From contig NZ_PPTT01000025.1 of the NCBI RefSeq assembly GCF_003339815.1, positions 1 to 64,000 on the forward strand: DNA of 64,000 bases, read 5' to 3'. The notes below the pieces were generated by a model, which worked only from the letters and a program-made list of their open reading frames with translations, made no database searches and had not been told where the DNA came from. This document shows, piece by piece, positions 38,821 to 48,520 of this stretch; the stretch's first letter is position 1; every line of letters begins with the position of its first letter. Origin of the DNA: Eggerthella sinensis (GTDB lineage: Bacteria; Actinomycetota; Coriobacteriia; Coriobacteriales; Eggerthellaceae). Position numbers and translations under genes: made by a program.

Positions 38821-39393
38821 ATGCGCCGCATGATTCGAAAGCAACATAAAAGTAACGGTTGGCTAACGGAGTTCTCCGACCACGAAATTCGGCCGTTTTC
38901 CGCCCTCGTCGACCGTTTGTCGCATCCGGCGCTGCCCGCTCCCGTCAAATTGTCAGCGCCGCCCGCGTCGAGCGAGGCCGTGCGCAAGTCCATGAAGGGC
39001 AACAAGCGCAGCAACACGAAGCCCGAACTGCTCGTGCGCGAGCGTCTGCGCGCCGCCGGGCTGACGGGCTACCGCCTGCAGTGGAAGGTGCCGGGGCATC
39101 CCGACGTGGCGTGGCCGGGCAAGAAGGTGGCGCTCTTCGTCAACGGGTGCTTCTGGCATCGCTGCCCGCGGTGCAAGCCGAGCATGCCGAAGAGCAACGT
39201 GGAATACTGGGTGGTGAAGTTCGAGCGCAACGTGGAGCGCGACGAGCGCAGCCGCGCGGCCCTCGAAGCACAGGGGTGGACCGTCCACGTGATTTGGGAG
39301 TGCCAGCTCAAGAAAAAGACTATCGACGCCACCATGGCCGACCTGTTGCCCCAATTGGCGGAAGAGCTAGGAAAAGAACTCAAAAGCCTCTGA
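38821..39393 (+). CDS. vsr: Very-short-patch-repair (Vsr) endonuclease
   Basis: Up to 190 residues. The core (from about residue 54) matches Vsr: the N-terminal RKSMKGNKRSNTKPE block, HPDVAWPGKKVALFVNGCFWHRCPRC with the catalytic Asp, His and zinc Cys residues, and WECQLKK. Vsr nicks DNA 5' to T:G mismatches left by deaminated 5-methylcytosine. The start is uncertain. The ATG at 38821 has no RBS and adds about 50 residues without known function; TTG or GTG codons at 38917, 38950 and 38980 are alternatives. No cytosine methyltransferase is nearby. Confidence 0.85.
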   Translation: MRRMIRKQHKSNGWLTEFSDHEIRPFSALVDRLSHPALPAPVKLSAPPASSEAVRKSMKGNKRSNTKPELLVRERLRAAGLTGYRLQWKVPGHPDVAWPGKKVALFVNGCFWHRCPRCKPSMPKSNVEYWVVKFERNVERDERSRAALEAQGWTVHVIWECQLKKKTIDATMADLLPQLAEELGKELKSL

Positions 39394-39558
39394 CGGGGAG
39401 GCGCTCGCTTCCGTCCGCCTCCACGGGTACGCCACAATTGAGGCCGTTTGCCGAAATGCTGCACCTCACGATTGCCCCCCGTTCAAATGCACTCCTGCGC
39501 GGTAAAGTTGGGCTGGTATCATACACCGTGGTATTCGACCAGGTCGAGGAGAGGACTT

Positions 39559-42500
39559 ATGGCGAGAGAATTCAAATCAATGGACGGCAATAACGCCGCC
39601 GCGTACGTTTCTTATGCGTTTACCGAGGTGGCGGGCATTTACCCCATCACCCCGTCGAGCCCGATGGCCGACTTGGTGGACCAGTGGTCCGCCGCGGGTA
39701 TGAAGAACATCTTCGGCACCACGGTGAAGGTGTGCGAGATGCAGTCCGAGGGCGGCGCCGCCGGTGCCGTGCACGGCTCGCTTGCCGCCGGTGCGCTGAC
39801 CACCACCTATACCGCGTCCCAGGGTCTGCTCCTCATGATTCCCAACATGTACAAGATCGCCGCTGAAATGCTGCCCACCGTGTTCCACGTGAGCGCGCGT
39901 ACCGTGGCCACCCAGGCGCTCAGCATCTTCGGCGACCACTCCGACGTCATGGCCTGCCGCCAGACCGGCTTCGCCATGCTCGCCGAGAGCAACGTCCAGG
40001 AAGTTATGGACCTGTCCGCGGTGGCGCACCTGTCCGCCATCAAGGGCCGCATCCCGTTCATCAACTTCTTCGACGGCTTCCGCACGTCGCACGAGGTGCA
40101 GAAGATCGCCGTGTGGGATTTCGAAGACCTCGCCGAAATGTGCGACATGGACGCCGTGCGCGCGTTCCGCGAGCACTCCCTCAACCCCGAGCGTCCGTCC
40201 ATGCGCGGCAGCCATGAGAACGGCGACATCTTCTTCCAGCACCGCGAGGCCTGCAACGGCTCCTACGACGCGCTGCCGGCCGTCGTCGAAGACTACATGC
40301 ACCAGGTGAACGCGAAACTGGGCACGAACTACGAGCTGTTCAACTACTACGGCGCCCCCGACGCCGATCGTGTGATCGTGGCCATGGGCTCGTTCTGCGA
40401 CGTCGTGGAAGAGGTCGTGGACTACCTGAACGCGCACGGCGAGAAGGTGGGCCTCGTGAAGGTGCGCCTGTACCGTCCGTTCGTGTCGAGCAAGTTCATG
40501 GCGGCGCTGCCGGAGACCGTCGAGAAGATCGCGGTCATGGACCGCACGAAGGAGCCGGGTTCGCTCGGCGAGCCGCTGTACATGGACGTGGTGAACGCGC
40601 TTGCGCACGAGGGTCGAAGCGACCTCACCGTCGTGGGCGGCCGCTACGGCCTGGCCTCGAAGGACACCCCGCCCTCTTCGGTGTTCGCCGTCTACACGGA
40701 GCTTGAGAAGGACGCGCCGGCGCGCGAGTTCACCGTGGGCATCGTCGACGACGTGACGAACCTGTCCCTGCCCGAGGACCCGACCAGCCCCAACACGGCG
40801 GCCGAGGGCACCATCGAGTGCAAGTTCTGGGGCCTTGGCGGCGACGGCACGGTGGGCGCGAACAAGAACTCCATCAAGATCATCGGCGACCACACCGACA
40901 AGTACGTGCAGGCCTACTTCCAGTACGACTCGAAGAAGACCGGCGGCGTGACCATCAGCCACCTGCGCTTCGGCGACGCTCCCATCCGCAGCACCTACTA
41001 CGTGAACAAGGCCGACTTCGTCGCCTGCCACAACCCCTCGTACGTGACGAAGGGCTTCCGCATGGTGAACGACGTCAAGCCGGGCGGCGCGTTCATGATC
41101 AACTGCCAGTGGACGCCGGAAGAGCTTGAGCATCATCTGAACGCCGAGGCCAAGCGCTACATCGCCAACAACGACATCAAGCTGTACACCATCAACGCCA
41201 TCGACCTCGCTCGCGAGATCGGCATGGGCAAGCGCACGAACACCATCCTGCAGTCGGCGTTCTTCACGCTGGCGAACGTCATGCCGCAGGCCGAGGCCAT
41301 CCAGTACATGAAGGATGCCGCCACGAAGTCCTACCTGAAGAAGGGTCAGGAAGTCGTCGACATGAACCACCGCGCCATCGACGCGGGCGCCACGGCGTTC
41401 GTGCAGGTTGAGATTCCGGCCAGCTGGGCCGACGCGGTCGACGACGCTCCGGCCGCCGAGCGTGCGGGCCGCCCCGAGGTGGTCAAGATGGTCACCGACA
41501 TCATGGAGCCGGTCGGCCGCATGGACGGCGATCGCCTGCCCGTGTCCGCCTTCGTCGAGCATGTGGACGGCCAGTTCGCGCAGGGCGCTGCCGCCTACGA
41601 GAAGCGCGGCGTTGCCGTGAGCGTGCCCGAGTGGGACGCCGCCACATGCATCCAGTGCAACCAGTGCGCCTTCGTGTGCCCCCATGCCACCATCCGTCCC
41701 TTCGCGCTCACCGAGGCCGAGGCTGCCGCCGCCCCCGAGGCGACGAAGCTCGTCCCGGCGAAGGGCAAGGCTGCGGCCGGCCTGCAGTACACGCTGGCCA
41801 TCTCGCCGCTCGACTGCATGGGCTGCGGCGTGTGCGTGAACGTGTGCCCGTCCGACTCGCTCAAGATGGTCGACCAGGCCGAGGAGCTTGCGCAGCAGGA
41901 CGTGTTCGCGTACTGCGTGGAGCACGTGTCCGACAAGCCCGAGCTGGAAGACGCCACTGTGAAGGGCAGCCAGTTCAAGCAGCCGCTCCTCGAGTTCTCC
42001 GGCGCCTGCGCCGGCTGCGCCGAGACGGCGTACGCGAAGCTCGTCACCCAGCTGTTCGGCGATCGCATGTACATCACGAACGCCACCGGCTGCTCGTCCA
42101 TCTGGGGCGGCCCGGCTGCCACGTCGCCGTACACGGTGAACAAGGAGGGTCACGGCCCGGCGTGGTCGAACTCGCTGTTCGAGGACAACGCCGAGCACGG
42201 TCTGGGCATGCTGCTCGGTCACGAAGCGGTGCGCACGCGCCTCGTGGGCAAGCTCGAGGAAATGGCCGCCAGCGACAAGACGCCGGAAGCCACCAAGGAG
42301 CTCATCGCCGCGTACCTGGCCTCCGCCACGGACGGCGAAGCGAACGCTGCGGCTGCCAAGGCGCTCATCCCCGCGCTTGAGGCTGCGGTTGCCGACGGCT
42401 GCCCGGTTGCCGCCGACATCCTCGAGAACAAGGATTACCTGGCCAAGAAGTCCGTCTGGATCTTCGGCGGCGACGGCTGGGCCTACGACATCGGCTACGG

Positions 42501-43101
42501 CGGCCTCGACCACGTGCTGGCGTCCGGCCAGGACGTGAACGTGTTCGTGTTCGACACCGAGGTGTACTCGAACACGGGCGGCCAGGCTTCCAAGGCCTCC
42601 AACATCGGCCAGGTGGCGCAGTTCGCCGCAGCCGGTAAGGACATCAAGAAGAAGAGCCTCACCGAGATCGCGATGAGCTACGGCTACGTGTACGTGGCGC
42701 AGGTTGCCATGGGCGCGAAGCCGGCGCAGACCATCAAGGCCATCGCCGAGGCCGAGGCGTATCCCGGACCGTCGCTCATCATCGGCTACTCGCCCTGCGA
42801 GATGCACTCCATCAAGGGCGGCATGGCGAACTGCCAGGACGAGATGAAGAAGGCCGTGGACTGCGGGTACTGGAACCTCTTCCGCTTCAACCCCGAGGCT
42901 CCGGCCGGCAAGAAGTTCGTGCTCGACTCCAAGGAGCCCGCGGGCGGCTACCAGGAGTTCCTCATGAACGAGGCGCGCTACAGCCGTCTGACGCGCGAGT
43001 TCCCCGAGCGCGCCGGCGAGCTGTTCGAGCGCAACGAGGAAGAAGCCCTCAAGCGCTACGAGCACCTGCTCAAGCTCAAGGATCTCTACGCCGAAGCGTA
43101 A
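39559..43101 (+). CDS. nifJ: Pyruvate:ferredoxin (flavodoxin) oxidoreductase
   Basis: The 1180-residue single-chain enzyme oxidises pyruvate and CoA to acetyl-CoA and CO2, reducing ferredoxin. It contains the pyruvate-binding YPITPSSPMAD (about residues 28-38), a two-cluster ferredoxin domain with CIQCNQCAFVCP and CMGCGVCVNVCP, and the C-terminal thiamine diphosphate domain (CAGCAETAY; GDGWAYDIGYGG). The ATG at 39559 follows GAGGAGAGG. It is the main source of low-potential electrons seen here and could supply the reductases downstream. Confidence 0.98.
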   Translation: MAREFKSMDGNNAAAYVSYAFTEVAGIYPITPSSPMADLVDQWSAAGMKNIFGTTVKVCEMQSEGGAAGAVHGSLAAGALTTTYTASQGLLLMIPNMYKIAAEMLPTVFHVSARTVATQALSIFGDHSDVMACRQTGFAMLAESNVQEVMDLSAVAHLSAIKGRIPFINFFDGFRTSHEVQKIAVWDFEDLAEMCDMDAVRAFREHSLNPERPSMRGSHENGDIFFQHREACNGSYDALPAVVEDYMHQVNAKLGTNYELFNYYGAPDADRVIVAMGSFCDVVEEVVDYLNAHGEKVGLVKVRLYRPFVSSKFMAALPETVEKIAVMDRTKEPGSLGEPLYMDVVNALAHEGRSDLTVVGGRYGLASKDTPPSSVFAVYTELEKDAPAREFTVGIVDDVTNLSLPEDPTSPNTAAEGTIECKFWGLGGDGTVGANKNSIKIIGDHTDKYVQAYFQYDSKKTGGVTISHLRFGDAPIRSTYYVNKADFVACHNPSYVTKGFRMVNDVKPGGAFMINCQWTPEELEHHLNAEAKRYIANNDIKLYTINAIDLAREIGMGKRTNTILQSAFFTLANVMPQAEAIQYMKDAATKSYLKKGQEVVDMNHRAIDAGATAFVQVEIPASWADAVDDAPAAERAGRPEVVKMVTDIMEPVGRMDGDRLPVSAFVEHVDGQFAQGAAAYEKRGVAVSVPEWDAATCIQCNQCAFVCPHATIRPFALTEAEAAAAPEATKLVPAKGKAAAGLQYTLAISPLDCMGCGVCVNVCPSDSLKMVDQAEELAQQDVFAYCVEHVSDKPELEDATVKGSQFKQPLLEFSGACAGCAETAYAKLVTQLFGDRMYITNATGCSSIWGGPAATSPYTVNKEGHGPAWSNSLFEDNAEHGLGMLLGHEAVRTRLVGKLEEMAASDKTPEATKELIAAYLASATDGEANAAAAKALIPALEAAVADGCPVAADILENKDYLAKKSVWIFGGDGWAYDIGYGGLDHVLASGQDVNVFVFDTEVYSNTGGQASKASNIGQVAQFAAAGKDIKKKSLTEIAMSYGYVYVAQVAMGAKPAQTIKAIAEAEAYPGPSLIIGYSPCEMHSIKGGMANCQDEMKKAVDCGYWNLFRFNPEAPAGKKFVLDSKEPAGGYQEFLMNEARYSRLTREFPERAGELFERNEEEALKRYEHLLKLKDLYAEA

Positions 43102-43130
43102 GCCGCGAAGCGAATACCGCACGCGGAGCG

Positions 43131-43165
43131 AAAGAAGCCCTTGGCACCATGCCAAGGGCTTCTTT
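43131..43165. terminator. Bidirectional terminator between nifJ and the response regulator
   Basis: A perfect 15-bp stem (AAAGAAGCCCTTGGC and complement) with a 5-nt loop and A/T-rich ends serves both convergent genes. Confidence 0.93.
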
Positions 43166-43186
43166 CATGCGTGCCGCCCGTCGCTC

Positions 43187-43897
43187 CTACGCGTCGATGC
43201 GGTCGGCGAACTTGTAGCCGACGCCCCACACGGTGAGCACGTACGCCGGCTGGCTTGCCTTGTCCTCGATCTTCTCGCGGATGCGGCGGACGAACACGGT
43301 GATGGAGTTGGTATCGACCGCGCTGTCCTCGCCCCAGATGTGCTCGTATATCTGCTCGCGCGAAAACGCCTGGCCGGGGTTGCCGGCCAGCAGCGCCAGG
43401 ATTTCAAACTCCTTGCTGGTCAGGTCAAGCTTCACGCCGCGCTTGCGCACGACGTAGCCGCTGAAGTCGATTTCCAAATCGCCGATGAGGCTCGTGCCCG
43501 CCAAGGCGTTCGCACGGGCGAAGGCGAGGTCGGACTTGTGCCGGTTCAGGTGCGCCTCGATGCGCATGAGCAGCTCTTCGTTGTTGAAGGGCTTCACCAG
43601 GTAGTCGTCTCCGCCCGCCTTGAAGCCGATGCCCTTGTCCACGATGTCTCCTTTGGACGAGAGGAAGAGCACGGGAATGCGCCGGCCCTGCGCGCGCATC
43701 TCGCGGCACACGTCGTAGCCGTTCATCTTCGGCAGCATGACGTCGAGCAGCAGCAGGTCGGGGTGCTCGCGGCCGAGCATCTCGAGCCCCGTGCGGCCGT
43801 CCGACGCGCAGCAGAACGCGTAGCCTTCGTCGCGGATGATGCGCTCGAGGGCCAGTTGCAGGCTGGGGTCGTCGTCGATGAGCATGATGTTATGCAT
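43187..43897 (-). CDS. OmpR-family response regulator, partner of the haem-motif kinase
   Basis: Starting at MHNIMLIDDD (AGGAG upstream) it has 236 residues; a start at 43924 is possible but lies inside the kinase gene. The receiver domain shows the acidic pair DDD, phosphoacceptor Asp52 (LLLLDVMLP) and Lys in YLVKPF. The C-terminal winged helix (DLTSKEFEIL; VWGVGYKF) binds DNA. The start overlaps the kinase gene end by 8 nt. Likely targets are the molybdoenzyme genes divergently transcribed at 45819. Confidence 0.93.
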   Translation of the reverse strand: MHNIMLIDDDPSLQLALERIIRDEGYAFCCASDGRTGLEMLGREHPDLLLLDVMLPKMNGYDVCREMRAQGRRIPVLFLSSKGDIVDKGIGFKAGGDDYLVKPFNNEELLMRIEAHLNRHKSDLAFARANALAGTSLIGDLEIDFSGYVVRKRGVKLDLTSKEFEILALLAGNPGQAFSREQIYEHIWGEDSAVDTNSITVFVRRIREKIEDKASQPAYVLTVWGVGYKFADRIDA

Positions 43898-45575
43898 GGT
43901 CTGCTCCTTCGTCTGCTCCCGCAAGGGGCAGGTTGGCGGGTATGCGCACGGTGAACGTGCTGCCGACGCCCGGCGTGCTGGTCACGTCGATGCTGCCTTC
44001 GTGCAGCTCGACGAGTTCCTTGCACATGGCCAGCCCTAAACCGCTTCCGCCGTACGAGCGGCTGATGGAACCGTCGGCTTGCGTGAACTTGTCGAAGATG
44101 CGGGCGAGGTCGTCCCGTTCGATGCCGATGCCCGTGTCGGCCACTTCGAGCACCACCTGCTCGCGCGCATCGTCGTAGCGGCAGGCGACGAGGACGCGCC
44201 CGCCTTCGTCGGTGAATTTCACGGCGTTGCCCGCGAGGTTTTCGGCGATGCGGTGCAGCTTCTCGGCGTCGGCAGCGAACAGGGGAATGCCGTCGGCGAT
44301 GTCGTAGGCGACGCTCACGCCCTTGCGGCGGGCGAGGGCGTCGATGGTCGATTGCAGCGCGGACACGACGTCCACCATGTCGGTGAGCTCGAGCTGCAGC
44401 TGTTCCTTGCCCGCCTCGAGGCGGGCCATCACCAGGATGTTGTCGATCATGGCAAGCAGCGTTTGGTTGTTCATCTCGAGTTCCGCCCACAGCTGCTCGT
44501 CGTCGGCCGAGGGGCGGCTGCGCTCCTTGAGGATGCCCGAGAAGGCCATGGACGCGGCGAGGGGCGTTTTGAGCTCGTGGCTCATCATGGCGAGGAAGTC
44601 GCTCTTGTACTGGTTCTCGTCGGCCAGGCGGCTGTTGGTTTTCGCAAGCTCGTGGCGTTGCGCCTCGAGCTTCGCGTTCGCCTGGCTGAGTTCCTGTGTG
44701 CGCTCTTCCACGGTGTCTTCGAGCATGGCGTGCGATTTCTCCAGCTCGTCAGCCATGTTGTTGAAGCCGTGCGTGAGAACCTGGATCTCCTTCGAGAATT
44801 TTTCCGGTTGCAGCCGGGTGTCGTACGCGCCCTTCTCGAAGCGTTCCATGCCCCGTTTTACCTGAGCGATGGGTGCAGTGACGAGCGAGCTGAGGGCGAT
44901 CCAGATGATGGAGATGCTGGCGATGATGGCGAGCGCGCTCAGGAAGACGCTCTGCTCCATGGTGGTGCGGGCCGATTCGATGTAGGTATTCGCGGGAATG
45001 GCCAGCGAGATGGCCCCGTACAAATCGCCCTCGCGCAACCCCTCTTTGGGATACCCGGTCACGTCGAGCTCGCCGACCGGCTCGCCGTGGCATTGCAGGC
45101 AGGAGGTTTCCATGTTCATGCGTCTGAGGTAGCGGAAGTACGTGCCCTCGTCGGATTCATCGTACTCGTAGTATTCGCTGAGCTGCGGGTTGTTCGCGAA
45201 CGCTTCGAGTCCGGCGCGTTCGAACGGGTCGGGCTCGTCGAAGTCGTTGCGCGGCGAGAGGGATACGTAGCTTGTCCGGTAATCGGTCGCGCGCGAGAAC
45301 AGCGCCCCGATGGAGCGGCCGGCGATGGAGCACTGCAGGCCTTTGAACTCGTAATTTCCAGCGGAATCGTAGTTGATGAGATCCTGGTTGGCCGTCATGA
45401 AGAACCATACCGCATCCATGTTGGACGAGAGCGCGCGAGCTTGCTCGGTGAGTTCCTGCTCGGTGCGTTGGCCGCCGGAGTACTGCTGCCAGAGCACGTT
45501 CATGCCCAGCATCGCCACGATGACCGATACCAGAAGCACGATAAACTTCACCCGAAGCGACACCGACGATTTCAT
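43890..45575 (-). CDS. Sensor histidine kinase with extracytoplasmic haem-type (CxxCH) domain
   Basis: The 561-residue kinase has a membrane segment at about 9-30 and an extracytoplasmic domain (31-208) of the Tll0287-like/DUF3365 type with C159-L-Q-C162-H163, a c-type haem attachment motif. A second membrane segment (about 209-230), a HAMP region, a coiled coil and a kinase core follow. The core has phosphoacceptor His333 (SHELKTPL), NAVKFTDEGG, DTGIGI and GSGLGLAMCKEL. It overlaps its response regulator. It probably senses redox state or a haem ligand outside the membrane and controls the adjacent reductase. Confidence 0.9.
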   Translation of the reverse strand: MKSSVSLRVKFIVLLVSVIVAMLGMNVLWQQYSGGQRTEQELTEQARALSSNMDAVWFFMTANQDLINYDSAGNYEFKGLQCSIAGRSIGALFSRATDYRTSYVSLSPRNDFDEPDPFERAGLEAFANNPQLSEYYEYDESDEGTYFRYLRRMNMETSCLQCHGEPVGELDVTGYPKEGLREGDLYGAISLAIPANTYIESARTTMEQSVFLSALAIIASISIIWIALSSLVTAPIAQVKRGMERFEKGAYDTRLQPEKFSKEIQVLTHGFNNMADELEKSHAMLEDTVEERTQELSQANAKLEAQRHELAKTNSRLADENQYKSDFLAMMSHELKTPLAASMAFSGILKERSRPSADDEQLWAELEMNNQTLLAMIDNILVMARLEAGKEQLQLELTDMVDVVSALQSTIDALARRKGVSVAYDIADGIPLFAADAEKLHRIAENLAGNAVKFTDEGGRVLVACRYDDAREQVVLEVADTGIGIERDDLARIFDKFTQADGSISRSYGGSGLGLAMCKELVELHEGSIDVTSTPGVGSTFTVRIPANLPLAGADEGADHA

Positions 45576-45818
45576 AGACCCCGCATCCCCTGCTTGCAGT
45601 CCCCGATGGGTTCTCAGTATAGCACCCGCGCCCTGCGCGCGGCGCGGGCGCAGGCGTGGGTGCTGTGGGGTCGCGTTGGTGAAAACTCGTGCCCTGAACT
45701 GGGAAGTAATGATTCATCAATATCTGGTCGGGAAAATGTTATACCCTGTCAATGTCTATTACGCACGTCGGTTTCTATACTCGGGGCTATCGGTTGAGGG
45801 TATAGGACGAAGGAGTGG
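45576..45818. promoter_or_regulatory. Divergent control region of kinase 1 and molybdoenzyme 1
   Basis: This 243-nt region holds a long imperfect hairpin (about 45624-45662, arms AGCACCCGCGCC and GGCGTGGGTGCT) near the kinase start. An AT-richer part (45700-45780) has several TATA-like strings (TTATACC, CTATACT). None has a clear -35 partner, which suits a promoter that depends on an activator. Confidence 0.45.
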
Positions 45819-48506
45819 ATGATGACCGACAGCAAGGCGAGCGATCGCATGTTGGACCGAAGGGGTTTCGTGGCGGCTGGCGCCGCCGTGGCAACGGCGC
45901 TGGCCGCAGCGGGTTCGCTCACGGGGTGCGCGCCGAAGGGGAAGGCGGAGGGTGCGGCAAGCGGGTCGTTCGCGCCCGAGGGAACGTTCGAGGGCGGCAA
46001 AGCCATGACGACCCTCAACGACGGCGAGTGGAAGTTCATGGAATGCGACAAAGGCTGCGGTGGCGGTTGCGTGACCAAGGCGCTCGTGAAGGACGGCGTG
46101 GTCGTCAGGACGAAGACCGACGACACGCACGAGGACTCGCTGGAGTACCCGCAGTTCCGCTCGTGCCTGCGCGGTCGCTGTGCCGCCGAGTTCGAGTTCG
46201 GCACCGACCGCATTTCATACCCCCTGAAGCGCAAGAATTGGAGCCCGGAAGAGCCGCATGGCGAGCTGCGCGGCAAGGACGAATGGGTGCGCATCAGCTG
46301 GGACGAAGCGCTCGACACCATAGCCGAGCAGCTGCGCAAGGTGTACACCACCTACGGGCCGCGCGCCGTGTACTATCCGTGGGATCAGTGGGGGGTGCGG
46401 TCTCCCGTGCTCGATGCGTGCGGAGGCTTCATGGTGACGTGGGACACGTGCTCGTTCGGCAGTTACCTGTCCGACTTGTCCCAGCTCGGGTTGCCCGAGG
46501 TGAGCATGGGCGGGGTGGGCACCATCAACGACCGCTTCGACATCATCGAGAACTCCAATCTCATCGTGCTGTATGCGCAGGACCCCGCGTGGTCGGCCAT
46601 CGCGTTTGCGGCATGGAACCTCCGCGCTGCGAAGGAGAACGGGGCGGAGTTCATCTGCGTCGGCCCGTTCAACAATGCGAGCGCCAACATGCTCGACGCG
46701 AAGTGGATACGCGTGCTGCCAGGAACCGACACGCCCTTCCTGCTTGCCGTGGTGTACGAAATGCTGCGCTTGGACGGAGAGCAGGGCGACATCGTCGATT
46801 GGGACTTCGTGCATTCCTACTGCGTCGGGTTCGATGACGAGTCCATGCCGGTCGACGCCAAGCTTGACGAGAACCTGATGGGCTACGTGCGCGGCGACTA
46901 CGACGGCGTTCCGAAGACCCCCGAATGGGCGAGCCCGCTGTGCGGCACGCCCGTCGAGGACATCACGTACTTTGCGCAAGCGGTGGGCAAACAGGCCGAC
47001 GCCGTGCTCTCGCACGGTTTCGCCGCGGGGCGCTGCACAGGGTCCGAAGACGTGCCGCAGCTGTATCTGACGGTAGCCTGCCTGGGCGGGCACATCGGAA
47101 AGCCCGGCAACGCGTACGGCCCCTATTGGGTGGACTACAGCGCGTGCGGCGGTGAGAACCTGGTCAAGGCCGGCTCTGCAAACGCGGGGTGGGACGTCTC
47201 GGGCTGCGAGCCGCTGTGCGAGCCGGAGCAGGTGTTTTTGGCGACGCTTCCCGGAGGGCAGATTCCCCACGTGGCCGAAGAGAACATCGGCGGCTTGGAG
47301 GCGTATGCTGCCGTGCTCGACAAGAAATACCATAACGTGGGTAGCCCGTGGGGCGGCAATTGGAAGCCCCTCGAGGAAAAGGATTGCGACATCCATGTGA
47401 TTTGGGGAGAGCGCTCGGGTGGACTGCGAGCGGCTCCCAACCACCTGTTGGGCATCGAGGCGTTCAGAAGCGTCGATTTCGTGGTCATGCGCGACTACGT
47501 GCCCCGACCCGATAGCTGCTACGCCGATATCATCCTGCCCGTGCGCGGCCGTCAGCAAACCGAAGGACTCTCAAGCAAGCGCGAGGAGCTGGTGTACTAC
47601 ACCGAGGTGCTCAATCCCGACGACGAGTCGCAGACGGATCGCTGGATCAACGAGCAGCTTCTGGAGCGTTTGGGCTACGATGCCTCGAAGGTGTACACGG
47701 TCAGCCCCGAGCAGGCGCTGTACAACCAGTTCTCCGGATCGCAGCTGATGAACGAGAAGGGGGAGTACGAGCCGCTGCTCACCATCAGCCAGGACGACAT
47801 CGACGCCATGGGGGTCGAAGGCGAGCCTCAGGAGGGCGTTGTCACGCTTGCGGAGTTCAAGGAGAAGGGCATCTACACGTTCAAGCGTCAGGCGGGGGAT
47901 GTCTTCACCCATATCGGTCTTGCAGACTTCATCGCCAACCCGAAAAAGAACCCGCTGCCGTCGGCGTCGGGCAAGTTCGAACTGTACTGCCAGGCGAAAG
48001 CCGACACGTACAACATGATCAGCTTCGACGGCAGCCAGTTCAAGCCGTACCCCACCTATCATGAGGTTTCCCCTGTTGAAGGGTACGAACTGCGCTGTTT
48101 CAACCCGCACTACCCGCGTGCGGCCAACTCGTTCTACACGAACGTGCCGACACTGCGCGAGGCGTGGGAAGCTCCGTTCCTCATGAACGTGAACGACGCC
48201 GCCGCACGGGGCATCGCCGACGGCGACGACGTGCTGATCAGCAGCCCGGTTGGCAAGGTGCTGCGCCAGGTGTGCGTCACCGGACTGATCATGGAAGGCG
48301 CGGTGGGCCTGCCCAACAGCTTATGGCCCAAGGTTGGCGAGGACGGTATCGACCGCGGCGGGTGCGGCAGCACGCTTGTCGGCGGCAAGCCGTCGGGTAT
48401 GGGAATGACCGGCCAGAACAATGCCTGGGTGCGTGTTGAGAAATGGACGGGCGAGGCGCTTGAGCCCGATAGCGCGTGGCAGCAGACCATCGAAGTCACG
48501 GCGTAG
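45819..48506 (+). CDS. DMSO-reductase-family molybdopterin oxidoreductase, catalytic subunit (module 1)
   Basis: The 895-residue protein has a Tat signal (DRRGFVAAG) with a lipobox-like LTGC, so it is exported folded and may be lipid-anchored. A [4Fe-4S] site is formed by C76, C80, C84 and C116. Bis-MGD-binding regions include WVRISWDEAL and, near the C terminus, FNPHYPRAANSF. Ser212 in WDTCSFGSY is a candidate Mo ligand. It differs more from modules 2 and 3 than they do from each other. Substrate unknown. AAGGAG precedes the start; a second ATG follows immediately. Confidence 0.93.
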   Translation: MMTDSKASDRMLDRRGFVAAGAAVATALAAAGSLTGCAPKGKAEGAASGSFAPEGTFEGGKAMTTLNDGEWKFMECDKGCGGGCVTKALVKDGVVVRTKTDDTHEDSLEYPQFRSCLRGRCAAEFEFGTDRISYPLKRKNWSPEEPHGELRGKDEWVRISWDEALDTIAEQLRKVYTTYGPRAVYYPWDQWGVRSPVLDACGGFMVTWDTCSFGSYLSDLSQLGLPEVSMGGVGTINDRFDIIENSNLIVLYAQDPAWSAIAFAAWNLRAAKENGAEFICVGPFNNASANMLDAKWIRVLPGTDTPFLLAVVYEMLRLDGEQGDIVDWDFVHSYCVGFDDESMPVDAKLDENLMGYVRGDYDGVPKTPEWASPLCGTPVEDITYFAQAVGKQADAVLSHGFAAGRCTGSEDVPQLYLTVACLGGHIGKPGNAYGPYWVDYSACGGENLVKAGSANAGWDVSGCEPLCEPEQVFLATLPGGQIPHVAEENIGGLEAYAAVLDKKYHNVGSPWGGNWKPLEEKDCDIHVIWGERSGGLRAAPNHLLGIEAFRSVDFVVMRDYVPRPDSCYADIILPVRGRQQTEGLSSKREELVYYTEVLNPDDESQTDRWINEQLLERLGYDASKVYTVSPEQALYNQFSGSQLMNEKGEYEPLLTISQDDIDAMGVEGEPQEGVVTLAEFKEKGIYTFKRQAGDVFTHIGLADFIANPKKNPLPSASGKFELYCQAKADTYNMISFDGSQFKPYPTYHEVSPVEGYELRCFNPHYPRAANSFYTNVPTLREAWEAPFLMNVNDAAARGIADGDDVLISSPVGKVLRQVCVTGLIMEGAVGLPNSLWPKVGEDGIDRGGCGSTLVGGKPSGMGMTGQNNAWVRVEKWTGEALEPDSAWQQTIEVTA

Positions 48507-48520
48507 AAAGGGGAATCACC

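Noticed and set aside
39577-43155. Open frame of over 1100 codons antisense to nifJ
   Set aside because: GC-rich third positions suppress stops on the opposite strand. The nifJ product is unmistakable and the antisense product has no recognisable motif.
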